Source: Phialocephala subalpina
Taxonomy: Eukaryota > Ascomycota > Leotiomycetes > Helotiales > Mollisiaceae
Direction: 5' to 3'
Length of the DNA: 64,000 nucleotides
Assembly (NCBI GenBank): GCA_900073065.1
Contig: FJOG01000002.1
Location: 766,719 to 830,718 of the forward strand
Position numbers and translations under genes: made by a program. The notes under the pieces are model-generated. The model had not been told where the DNA came from, made no database searches, and saw nothing but the letters and a program-made list of their open reading frames with translations. Below are positions 1-10,400 of this stretch, piece by piece (the first letter of the stretch is position 1; the number at the start of each line of letters is the position of its first letter).

Positions 1-14
1 CGTTGATGTTCATG

Positions 15-746
15 CTAATATCCATGCATTGCGTCTGACCAGAAGTAGTCACACCGGAGCGCAACTCTCTTGATGAAGGAGCTTTCCATAACCTCTCGAG
101 TGAATACTTGCTGCAGAATTGTTCCTAGATTGATAGGGCTCGCGGCGTAAAGATCATCCTCTTGGGAAGCATCTAGATAATCCAAGTAAATCAAATCATA
201 CTAGCTCACGAGCCACTGGTCCGCAGGGACGAAGTCGCTGCGATACGTAAACGGGTAGGTATCATCACCGTTGAACACCAGTCTATACAGCTTGATAATC
301 TCGACTCGAGACTCCCTACACACGGCGAGGAGGTTTGGTCTCGAAGACTCGGAGTATTCCCACTTCTCCCTCAACCCGTTGTTGTAAGACCAACCAAAGT
401 AAGTCATGCGGACAATGCGGGGCTCGATAACTTGATGCCAGATCTGTAAGCAGATCTCGAGAGGCAGCTTCGAGAAGGGGTAGAATACTTCATTGCGGGT
501 TCCGATGTCTTTGGAGAGTGCTGGATATAACAGTCTCAAAGGCAACTCGAAAAGCATCTTGCTGAACGTGGTGACTTGGAAGATGTAGTGGAGTTCTGGA
601 TGAAATGGCAAGGAAACAAAGTGGAACAGAGATAGAAACAAAACGGAGCGAGCTCGGGCAGCTATTCGGGGTACAACTAGCCGATGTTGAGATAGTCCTT
701 CCAAATCTGGCATGTTCTGCCGAGTTCCAGTCTTCGATGTTGGCAT
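15..746 (-). pseudogene. 2EXR-domain gene cut by one in-frame TAG
   Basis: One minus-strand frame runs from ATG at 746 to TAG at 15-17, interrupted once by TAG at 201-203. Before the stop lies a 2EXR domain: the FYPFSKLPLEICLQIW core, then NLLAVCRESRVEIIKLYRLVF. After the stop, in the same frame, the family's next block follows (YDLIYLDYLD, then a helix containing ILQQVFTREV), matching the intact paralog at 1050-2231 (EVDTLFLDVD, LGEVFGTEY). A GTGAGC donor-like site overlaps the stop, but the nearest AG would give an intron of only 37 bp and change frame. A second ATG at 557 is a plausible start nearer the domain. The 2EXR family has no established biochemical role. Best read as a recent nonsense allele; a base-call error is possible. 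Confidence 0.75.
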
Positions 747-1049
747 CTAGAGGCAGCCAATAGGATGATTGTCCTCGTTCTGAATGATGTAGCTAGGACA
801 AGTTTCGAGGGCTGGAACCTACATCTGCTTTCCTCGCACGCAAGCGGCGCAGAACAGAATGCTCGATCTCCCCGCTGGATTACTTAGCATTCCAAGCAAT
901 GAACAAGCACTGCTTCACATGGCACTCGCCAGATACGTGTCACGCATGCAAGTTGAGCAAGAGGTAGATTTCTGAGTAAAGACTTGAGAAGACATCGAAT
1001 TGTTAAAATGCTCCTCCGGGGAATTATTTCTCATACTCTATTGGTGATC
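747..1049. other. Intergenic spacer
   Basis: About 300 bp between two minus-strand 2EXR loci. It would hold the promoter of the upstream copy. I see no ORF, RNA gene or repeat. Confidence 0.5.
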
Positions 1050-2231
1050 CTAATTCCCAGCTACCTCCGATGCCTCCTTGACATCGCCATTGAATACGCG
1101 TTCACAGATGGCTAAGTTCATCGGTGCCCATGTATTCTGCTGCCAGATTTCCAGTACGTGGTCCTGCCATGCAGTATGCGGCCGAGCAAATTCTGTGAGT
1201 CCCACTAGCCGACGCCCACTTTCGTTCCAAGGATGGAGCTTGAAGACAATCATCATATTGGGCAATTTTTCAAAGCCGGGGTCACTATCCTGGACCCGTG
1301 GTAGGTATGCGAGGCGCCAATCGAGAGCAAGATTCTTCAGTCTGGATTTGACCTTCTGCGCATACTCGGTTCCGAAGACCTCCCCCAGGTACTGGTCTAA
1401 GACGAGGCTTCCCCGTAAAGCGTCGTAGGGCAATACATCAACATCCAAAAACAGAGTATCAACCTCCAAATTGATGCGCATATCGTTCGTTCGTCGTTCA
1501 TCACTAATTTTGACGTTGAGATCGGGAGGATTTTCGTAAAAGCGTGCTACTGCGTCTCGAGATTCTTCAGAGGTGTTCAGAAGCGTTGAGGCAGAGCTGA
1601 TGTTTGCGGTCCAGTACGTTGCGGTATAGCCTTGACGACGGATTTCGATGATTCGGGGGAATAGGGGAATAGCGCATTGCCAGATTTTGAGACGGAGTTC
1701 GATCGGCAGACGTGGAAACAACATGAATTTAGGTTCCTCAGTAGAAGAATCTTCGATGGTGAGCGTACCAGAACTTATCGAAGGAGCGTCGTTCAGGGGA
1801 GGGTATTGTCTGTGGTCCTCATGGTTGTGGGTTGAGGTTGACGGGCGCAATCTCCATGGCGTCGGTCGAGGAAACAGTCCTTGTTGTGCTTCTTGTTGAC
1901 CCGCGACATGATTAAGTGATCCAACCTCAGTGGCGTCAATAAGGGAAGGCATTGCTTTCTCTAGTTCTCGTAAATGGGGGTTGAGGTTGTCGGGCTCAGT
2001 ATTCATAGCGTCAGTCCAGGAAGTTGTTATTTCTTCCGATTCTCCACGGCGCGCGGTGGAGGTGGCAGCCACAGTCTCCGTGGCGTCCGTTGTAGAAGCC
2101 ATTGCCACTTGACTCTCGTTGTTCTTGAAGATGCGCGGTGATGTTGAGAGGATGGAATCGAGAAAAGGGTTTGTAGGGAGGAGATGAGGTTTTGTACCTG
2201 ATGCGTTGGATGCTATCAGAAGCGAGGTCAT
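1050..2231 (-). CDS. 2EXR-domain protein, intact
   Basis: Uninterrupted 393-residue frame. Residues 1-165 are Ser/Thr/Glu-rich and look disordered. The 2EXR core follows at about residues 169-195 (LFPRLPIELRLKIWQ, then LFPRIIEIR), with the second conserved block LLNTSEESRDAVARFY, the DTLFLDVD strand and an LGEVFGTEY...LKNLALDWR segment. This is the most complete copy here and a good template for judging the broken ones. The chosen ATG gives the longest frame; an internal ATG at residue 44 is also possible. The 2EXR family is fungal and F-box-like in its LPxELRxxIW pattern, but no activity or partner is known. No introns are needed. Confidence 0.85.
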   Translation of the reverse strand: MTSLLIASNASGTKPHLLPTNPFLDSILSTSPRIFKNNESQVAMASTTDATETVAATSTARRGESEEITTSWTDAMNTEPDNLNPHLRELEKAMPSLIDATEVGSLNHVAGQQEAQQGLFPRPTPWRLRPSTSTHNHEDHRQYPPLNDAPSISSGTLTIEDSSTEEPKFMLFPRLPIELRLKIWQCAIPLFPRIIEIRRQGYTATYWTANISSASTLLNTSEESRDAVARFYENPPDLNVKISDERRTNDMRINLEVDTLFLDVDVLPYDALRGSLVLDQYLGEVFGTEYAQKVKSRLKNLALDWRLAYLPRVQDSDPGFEKLPNMMIVFKLHPWNESGRRLVGLTEFARPHTAWQDHVLEIWQQNTWAPMNLAICERVFNGDVKEASEVAGN

Positions 2232-2566
2232 GATATTTTGGGGCCAGGTGGAAAGAGGAAGGAAGCTCCTTCGAGCTATTAGCTAGCAGGTGGATCGAGT
2301 TGGACGCATCGTATGATGGCAGCCGTAAATATGGGTTGAAGATGACAACAATTGCTCTCAATTTCCAAAAGGGCAGGGTTTTACAACAGTCTCTTAAGAT
2401 CGAGCATGGAATTAACAAGAGCGATTGACGAGGCACTTGCAAAAAAGAATCACAAAGGTAACACAGCATGGTCATATATAGAGGAAGGTAGATAGCCATG
2501 CATCGTATAGATCGTGATAGGATACGTATATGCCAATATCTTCTAGACCTTCAAAGTGTGCTGGAC

Positions 2567-3442
2567 CTAAAGTAGCCTATTCCACTCGCAGAAACAAACA
2601 CAAAAGTTCTCGAAAACCCATTCAAGCTTCCGCCAATGGGAAAAGTAGACCTTTAGATCCTCACTCTCGGGCTTGTGTTCTCTAAACACCACCATTCCAG
2701 AATTACCTCGACTTAACGTGATCCCCTCACCAAACACTATAACCAACTCATCCAAGCCGTCCACACCTTCTGGGTTCCGTTTGGCATTCATGTAGCCCGA
2801 CAATCTAATATCAATAGCGAGATGCTTGAGTTTTCCCTTGACAAGATTCTCATATCTTTCACCGAATATCTCTTTCAAGGCATAAACTCAATCCTCCACG
2901 CGGCCAAGATCCGAGCAAATCTCCTTCCCTGAGGAACAAAGTGTCGATGTCGAGATTTATGTGGAGATCCTCAGTGCGTCTTCCATCGCTCTTTGCAGCT
3001 TTGGACTCGAACGGTTGCATATACAGTAGAACGACAGCAGCTCCTGCCTAGCTTCATTGCAGACTACAAGCAAGATCGGTGACTAATTGAGAGTAACGGT
3101 CCAAGGCTGAATCATCTCACGTCTCTCGTCGTCGCCGAAACCGAGTGTGGGATTCGAGAGCTCGATGATTCGCGGGAAGAGAGAAAGTGCTTCATGCCAG
3201 ATCTTGAGGCGGAGTTCGATAGGAAGGCGTGGGAAGAGCGTGAAGGTGAGCTCAGAAGGACTGATCGAGCCATTGCCTTTCGTGGCAATCGCCGAGGGAT
3301 CATTCGATGAAGGCATCATTGTATCTTTGTGGTTGTCGCAGGCGCGGCTGAGGTACTGTTTGAGAAAACATCGCAGTGGTCTTGAGATCGTCGCCAGCAT
3401 CCTCCTCCGACTCGTTCGAGGGGGACATCGCCGATGATGCAC
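2567..3442 (-). pseudogene. 2EXR-domain pseudogene, stop plus frameshifts
   Basis: The N-terminal part is open to 3083-3085 and has a clear core (TLFPRLPIELRLKIWHEALS, then LFPRIIEL). It ends in an in-frame TAG, after which the same frame continues with the second 2EXR block (PILLVVCNEARQELLSFY). A frame change leads to INLDIDTLFLREGD, and a second one near 2880 leads to LKEIFGERYENLVKGKLKHL and the C-terminus at 2567. One stop and two frame changes within about 800 bp make this a decayed gene. It is the closest neighbour of the intact copy at 1050-2231, in the same orientation, and probably arose by tandem duplication. No splice-site set that restores the frame was evident. Confidence 0.75.
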
Positions 3443-3612
3443 GCTGAGGTACCCTTCGAGGATGACCTAGTTATATCCTTCTGCTCGTCGTTGGCGCCGG
3501 CGGAGATGTCAATTGAGGAAGACATTGCTGTGGTCTTGTCGTCGTGGTCTGCGCCAATAGCAATAACTTTCGAGGAAGACATCGCAATCTTCTGAGGTCG
3601 TCGTCGAAGCGC
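3290..3612. repeat. Degenerate tandem units in a 2EXR N-terminal coding region
   Basis: Five diverged units begin near 3295, 3358, 3448, 3509 and 3572. They share the plus-strand pattern gaggaagacatcgc followed by a tggtcttg/gtcgtcg stretch. Read on the minus strand they encode repeated AMSSS and SSS segments with Asp/Ala-rich spacers. This resembles the Ser/Thr-rich N-terminal region of the neighbouring intact 2EXR protein. Unit spacing is irregular (about 60-90 bp). Confidence 0.5.
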
Positions 3613-5053
3613 GTTGATGGTTTGAGGTGCGCGAAGGAGCAAAGTCGAGGAAGAGGAGTCGAGGTTCTGTCAACTCGTAGCTGCGACGCCAGTCGAAGCG
3701 AGGGGCTTCCTGTTTTGGCAGCACCCAAATGAAGAAGGAACTCCCCTGAATTTGATGAGATTGGGAGCTCGATTGAGTTTGGGAGTAACAAATGGATGTG
3801 ATTGCGAGAAATGCTTTCCTTCTGTCTTGTCACTTGACACTCAAGGAGTCAAACTTTGTTTCCGTGGTCCCATGATATCGAAAATCCATGATGACTTCCG
3901 AACAATTCCTACTCATTCCTCCTCCAGTTGTCGAGTTGCGAGGGGGGGACATTTGCATCAACGTCAGATTGTGCATCCTCTCAGTTACGCTTTTCCGCTG
4001 TTCTTCCCACTGTACCTCCGCCGCCGCTTCTTCATGAATGCCCGCTTTAGTCTGCTCCATCATTCACATATGATTGTCGCAGCCTGACACCTGACATCTT
4101 CAGCATGGACGTGCTTGCAAACATCACAGGATCGAGGTATGCCATGAACAGCTCCACCGCATTAATCAGTCGAGAGGTGTTCTACAGAACAGTTTTAGCA
4201 TTGAGAAGGGTGATCGTCCATTCATCTCGAGAGGTGGAGGTGACATCCACGTGCCAAAAGCACCAGCCACAGCGGCTCAGCACAAAATAAGCAAGCAATG
4301 ATTGGCCACCCATCGAAGTTCAAGCAAGAGAAGGGCAAGGTCTAGAATGACTAAATTGCCACGATTCAGAAATACCCTCGGCTCCAAAGAAGCTCTTGAC
4401 TGCTACAAGGGTGGCATGAGTCATACTGGAACATTGACCTGGGTCGACTCCTGGGACGAAACAACAAACATCAAAAGCAGCACTTGCCGTCTCACATCAC
4501 ATCACATCACAAGTTGCGAAGAAAACAAATGTATCCACAAATATGTCTGCCATTGCATTTAGGAACGGGTTCTCAGTAATATATGCGCCGAGTCAAGCCA
4601 TTTGCCATTACCGTCGACACCAAACTCCATTCGAAGAATTCCATGCAATAGGGCTTCACCAGCACATATTCGCCATATCTCATGCTCAAAGCAATTCAAG
4701 CAATCAAGATCAAAATCAATTCCTTGATTTCCGTTTCCGTTTCCACTCCGGCCAGACACCTAACTTACAAGCGCGGCTTCGAATCCCGGCGCAGAATACC
4801 ATGCCCATTTCAAGAACTGTGTTGAATGCTCCGCTCCATATCCATCTAAAGCAACCAGAAAAGACTGAACAATGTATAGACAATTCTTTCCAGCCCCGAT
4901 GATGATGATGCAGCGCAACGCAGTCCCAGGCATGTAAATGCAACCCTGATGAGCCCCGTGATTTTGAACAAAAGAGAAGATGGGTACTGTTGTGACAATT
5001 GGTGTGTGTGTGTGTGAGGACTATGTATAGGGCGAGGTAGTTTTTTAAAATAA
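3613..5053. other. Intergenic region with short simple repeats
   Basis: I see no supportable gene between the decayed 2EXR copy and the 3' end of the cyclin gene. There is a pentamer tract (cacat repeats) around 4492-4510 and a GT dinucleotide tract at 5002-5016. The right end should hold the 3' UTR of the cyclin gene. Confidence 0.5.
5002..5016. repeat. (GT)n microsatellite
   Basis: Uninterrupted GT dinucleotide run of about 15 bp, just 3' of the cyclin coding region. Confidence 0.8.
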
Positions 5054-7456
5054 TTAAAGGATTCCCTCCCACATGCCTGGCTTGCCGGCGAAACCAAGTG
5101 TCGGGTGATAGTTTTGGGGTAGTCCCCGAGTAGCTTCTGTAGCGCAGCAGACTCTCTTGCGTCCGAGCGATGCAGTTGACGTAGAGCGATGTATCGCAAC
5201 TTGGGCGTTTGGGCTGTTGTCCATGGCTCGTGGAGCACGAGCACGGACAAAATCCTCGGACCAGTTGCTCTCGCTTGGGCGATAGCGACCGCTCAACATC
5301 TCTCTAACATTCTCTTGAAGAGAGTTGTCAATCGAGTGTGTACGGCTACGCTTCGCGCCAGCTCTGCTTGGAGATTCCACAGATCGTGGATGATTGTGAA
5401 GTTCCTGCAGAGCACGTGCTGCTTCTTCATCCTTGGAGAAGTAGTCATCTGCTTCTCGTCTTGCCAATGGGGTGTCCAATGACAGGTCGAGGAAATCTTT
5501 CCCAACAGGTCCAGTGTAGGACTCTGGTGATGAAGTTGGGCCGTTGTCGCAGTATCCTTCGGGAACTGTAGCAAAGACGGTCCTGTTTTGTCTCTCACTA
5601 CATAGCTTCGCATACCTGCAGCGCGCTTGAACGTCCAGTTTGGACGAAAGAGGCGCGCACGCGAGTGATGAAGCAGACGAGATCGAGGATGAACGAGACG
5701 ATCGAGACGAGTTGTCCGATACCATTGACTCTGGCGACGACATCGACGAGACCGAGTTGGCCAAGGACGAGCGGCGTTGGGAGACGTATGACTGAGGTGA
5801 AGATGACAAGTGCGGTTGCCACTTCTCGTTGACTTGCGCAGCAGAAATGCTTGAAGCTTGGGCCATGGCATACCCCATGGAAGTTTTGCTGAGCATGTAG
5901 GACGCGGCACTCACTGCAGGAGTATTGAATCCGGTGCTCTGTGGGGTAAGTCTTGGGGTTGGTAGCAGACCAAGGGCTGGCGCAGGCTTGCTGGGAGGGT
6001 AAGCAGTGGATGGTGATGGTTCCATGACACTGGGTGTATAGTATGTTGGAGTTGGGGTTGATTCGTTCGAACTGTATCCAAACGTGTTGCGCTCGGCAAT
6101 TATTGGCGCGAAAGATCTTGGGCAAGTCGAACTGATAGATTTGACATTTGCCTTCGAAGCCGTCGCTGGTACGATACCCTCAATGTTATCCAACTCGGGG
6201 TTAAGCCTAAGAATGATTGATTTCCAATCTGCCGACTGCTCAGCGAGTCCTCGTGAACACGCAGAGCCTGGAGTTGGTGGTTGTGTTGGTGTATATTTTA
6301 GAACGATGTCAGCCCAGCGTTGAAAAACAGGCTCGGTGATGTGCAATTGCCAGTTGACAGCTAAAAGAAATGCCATCTCGTTCTGGTTAATCTCCAAAGT
6401 GTTGAGTCCAGAAATCTTGCTCCACGCGCGGGCGGAGTAGTTGCGATCCTGGAGATACTTTGAAGCGAGAATAAGAGCTGCAAGGAACATGCGGCGGCCG
6501 CACTGAAGTGCACGGATGGAGTGTGCATCATCAGGCTGTTCCATAGTGAAATCGTGCTTGGGCACGTGAGGCTTTATCAAGATCAGGTAGTACAAGGCTA
6601 CTTGCAGAGTCGAGTAGCTTGTCCTTGATCGTCGAAGAGTCTCTTGAATGAATGTACGTAAAGGAAGAACCCCTTTGTTACCCATCTCACTTCTGCAAGG
6701 GACGGATGACAGGGGCCAAATTGCCTCGACAATCTGGGCTGAAGAATCTGGGGAGGTTATTGAGCGGGGGCACTTATTGGAGGATTGCATTTTGTCTTAC
6801 CGACGAGGTTGTCGACAAAGCTGACCTTGCGATCGCATTGGCGGACTAACGAAGGTGGGCACCCTGACCGAGCTGTGACGCTTGTTCTTCTTGGGTGTTG
6901 TCGTTGATCTTGTGCAACTTCGACATTGATCTTCTGCTTCGGCCAGTACGATGCGACTGCGTTTTTGGAAGTTGTAAAGGAAGGTGCTGGCTGACTTGTC
7001 GTCAAGCAATATGGTTCTGAAACTTATTGGAGGATTGCATTTTGTCTTACCGACGAGGTTGTCGACAAAGCTGACCTTGCGATCGCATTGGCGGACTAAC
7101 GAAGGTGGGCACCCTGACCGAGCTGTGACGCTTGTTCTTCTTGGGTGTTGTCGTTGATCTTGTGCAACTTCGACATTGATCTTCTGCTTCGGCCAGTACG
7201 ATGCGACTGCGTTTTTGGAAGTTGTAAAGGAAGGTGCTGGCTGACTTGTCGTCAAGCAATATGGTTCTGAAAACTGTGGAACCTTCTGACTAGATACAGG
7301 CTCATACAACAGCGGGTGCCGTTGCGGAGCTAGATGATCGAGGGAGGAGGAGGCAAGCTAGAGTGAAGAGTCCGACGAGGATCCTTCACGAACGATAAAA
7401 CCGGTTGACGATGTAAGACTGGCGACTGGGGAAAATTCGGCGGGGACGAAGAGCAT
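5054..7456 (-). CDS. Pho85-type (PCL-like) cyclin
   Basis: The main exon is 5054-6747. It joins upstream coding sequence through a canonical intron (GTAAGA...CCCCAG, 6748-6800), which gives VDNLVDSSAQIVEAIWP. The cyclin box follows (VLPLRTFIQETLRRSRTSY, RRMFLAALILASKYLQDRNY, SKISGLNTLEINQNE, FLLAVNWQLHI), then a long Ser-rich tail. By family knowledge, such cyclins activate the Pho85/PhoA kinase in polarity and G1 control. A 250-bp tandem duplication copies the end of the first exon and its donor. Splicing from the outer donor (7050) to 6748 restores the expected protein. The 5' end is uncertain: an ATG at 7456 is in frame but a TAG at 7358-7360 intervenes. A 60-bp in-frame intron (7330-7389, GTGAAG...CTAG) would remove it. 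Confidence 0.8.
6772..7272. repeat. Perfect tandem duplication, period 250 bp
   Basis: Bases 6772-7022 are repeated without mismatch at 7022-7272. The duplicated segment holds the 3' part of the first large cyclin exon, its splice donor and the start of the intron. The absence of divergence means it is very recent or an assembly error. A second duplication with exactly the same period occurs at 44129-44628. Confidence 0.95.
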
Positions 7457-10400
7457 TGTGACCTTTTCGACGGTGGAAATGGTAACTGTTGAGATAAATG
7501 GTGGGCTAGTTGTGAGTGCTAGCTACCATCGGAGGAGAGGATCGGGTCGAGGTGGAGGAACGTATGTAGGAGGAGTATTATTCGAAGTATGAGGATTGCA
7601 GAAGGTCGAGTTTTATTATTAACAGGTGACTAAAGGACTGAGTGGAGTGGTTTGCCGTGACAAAGGTGTTCTTTGGAGAAGTCGTTGGACTGCAGAGTCA
7701 CAGAGGGACCGAGTGACTGTGTTCAGTGGCAAGAGCTACCGTAGTCAAAATCGCGACCGCAGACAGCTGGCTTCGTGCGGAGCACAACACCAGGCTTCCT
7801 GCCGCTGGGTATCAAAGGGATAAGAAAGACAACAAAGGATGCGCGTAAATAAAGAAGTACGGCGAGGTGGTCGAATTTAGGTAGAGGTAGGAGGGGGTGT
7901 GACTGGGTGCTGGAGTCACTGGGGGCGAGGTAGGTGGTCGCTTTGTCGCAGTATTCGGAATGGCGGGTGACAAGCAGGACAGGTCTGGTTGTGGGTTTGA
8001 GAAAACTCGAGCTGCAGATGTATAATAAGATGTTTGGACGTTTGATCAGAGAGTAGGCGGTGGAAGTGGATGGGATTTCGAATGAAAGAGCCCTCTATTG
8101 CATCTTTGGATCGTACATTGCTGCTTGAGGTAGAAAGAGTGCTCGGGGCGGGCACTTCGGTTTTGTTCAATCTCACTCCACCAGGCCAGCGCTCGCTAGC
8201 GAGCCAACCCAGCCAACCTTTCTCCCGCAGCAGCGAATCCGCCACACCACTGAGTCACTGCGATATTTGCCATCCCCCATCCCCATCCCCATCCATCCAT
8301 ACCATGGCATCCCCTTCGCCTTCATTTCGCACCACACCAAAGCAGGGCCGTCGTCGGGACCCAACCCAATACGGCCATGATAGTTTGGATAGCATACCAG
8401 CCTACCACGATCCACGCAATGGCAACCTGGGAACAGACAAAGCAGACATCGTGATCTCCAGCCCAGGAGACGACCACAAGTGTTTACCCAGCCTCCAGTG
8501 ACTCGACACAGGCAGTTTGGTGTTCGGCTGCGAATCGACTCTGCGAATCTAGTCACTCCCTCCCTGGGCCACTCAGGTGGACGCGAATCCTCAGCCTGCC
8601 CGTAAACAGAATGTACACATACGCACAGAGGTCAGACAGTAGCACAGCCTTGCGCTTCATGGCATCACAGCAAGTCTCCCATCTCCCCTATTGCGACGCA
8701 GACGAAAGTGTGGAGAAGCGACACGAATCTTCGATTCCCCTATCTTGTGTACAGTTCTATTTTGCTCTCCAGACTCACCTAGACGCTGCGTATTTTCAGG
8801 TCTGCTGCTGTGCAGGAGTCATGCAGCATGGGCCATCCTCTGTGCTGTGCTACGGCATCTGGATCGAGGAATCGAACGAAGACGCAGAGGTCTTCTCAGC
8901 CTCCCCGAATTGCGCACTTATGGAACCGCATTTCGTGTCCTCAAACCTTCCCGCTGCTGACCACAGTTCAGATCTCAGGGCTTGGACAAGCAGCCCATCT
9001 TTGAAGATGCTTTTCTTATCGCCACGTTGCCGCTTCATGATGATTTGGGCTCGGGTTGGGATTCATGTTCAGGGCAGTACCCACAAGTTCGCCTTCGGCC
9101 TGAAAGTTACTCACAGTTACTCATACGCCTTACAAGACAAAACCGCCAAGCTGGATAATGCAACCCACCTCGAGGCGTTGTAGGCGACGAGGGGTCTAGC
9201 AACCGACATCCGTATCATCTACATCTCATGAAACTCAACACACCACTAAGCACGTCAGCCCCCTCTAAGCCTGGCTGTTCAGGCGAGGAGAGTCAGCCTT
9301 CTCACGCTCCAGGCACATCAGGAACATCTTTCTACAGTCATCGAAACATGAGACGTGAAATACTCGGGAGGTTATATCGGCATGAGGAAAACGATTGAAG
9401 GCATCCAAGATCCTTCCCACGTAATCCGGTGCATTTCCCCATCGATCGAGGGCGCAAGAAGCAAAGGGGATAATCATCTCTGGATCCCATTAACATCAAA
9501 AAAATGTTACATCCTTGACACACACAGCCATTCAGCATCGTGAGAGGCTTCCCCGCTCTTAGATGAAGGCTGGCGATGATTGGCTTCACTGACAGCAACA
9601 TCAGCATCATGCTGCGCTTGCTTCATGCTCGCCGCCGGCGCTGGCATCAGCATCTCATAGGCCCGCTCCATTCTGCAATAAATCCTTCCTGTCGCCAACC
9701 TATCTCTTCGATCAATCCTTTACTCAGCGACAGGATGGGTCTGCAGCATGCCACGCAACCGAGTGTTCCCCTCACGAAGAACTCTGCATCTGCGTCACAA
9801 GCCAGGTTTTCAACACCAAAGAAACTCTAGAAAATTCCTTGATGGCTGTCGAAAAATCCGGAGAGATCACGAACTCCCCAACATGGCCATCAAAGTTCAA
9901 TCTCCTCCTCGAGACCAATCAAACTGCATAGAAAGCAAAACAACACGATGACTCAATCCGTAGCCTCGCCTCCCTGATCGATATCTCACCCACTCCAGGC
10001 TGCAAGCGTCAGACAAAGTAATACAACACTCTAGCTCCCGCTCACGGGAACGCAAAATATACTCTCGTATTCCCAAGTCTGGAATAAAGAAGACCCCAAC
10101 TTATCACGAGCCTCGTACAAAAAGACCTCGTAATCAAAAGCCAAGCTGAAAACCGCTGAAAACCGAGAAAGAAAACCTCAAGTCACGAGCTGAAGAACAA
10201 ACATTCCTCATCCCGTGATTGCACGCAAACCTAAACCCCTCGTCGCCGAGACAAAAGGCGGCGACAGCAAGGTGGCAGCCCAATACCACCCTAGCAACGG
10301 CGTCAGCGTGGGAAAGGAAACACTCATCGTGAGTCTTGCACACCCCATGAAGAGATTTTCTTCAAAGTACCGTGATCCAACCAGCCGCCTGGCGATATCG

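Noticed and set aside
4771..4800. tRNA-like T-arm sequence (GGCTTCGAATCCC)
   Set aside because: No A-box, acceptor or anticodon stem could be formed around it on either strand.
8611..9183. 190-residue plus-strand open frame
   Set aside because: No domain, signal peptide or splice context; overlapping frames of similar length exist, as expected by chance.
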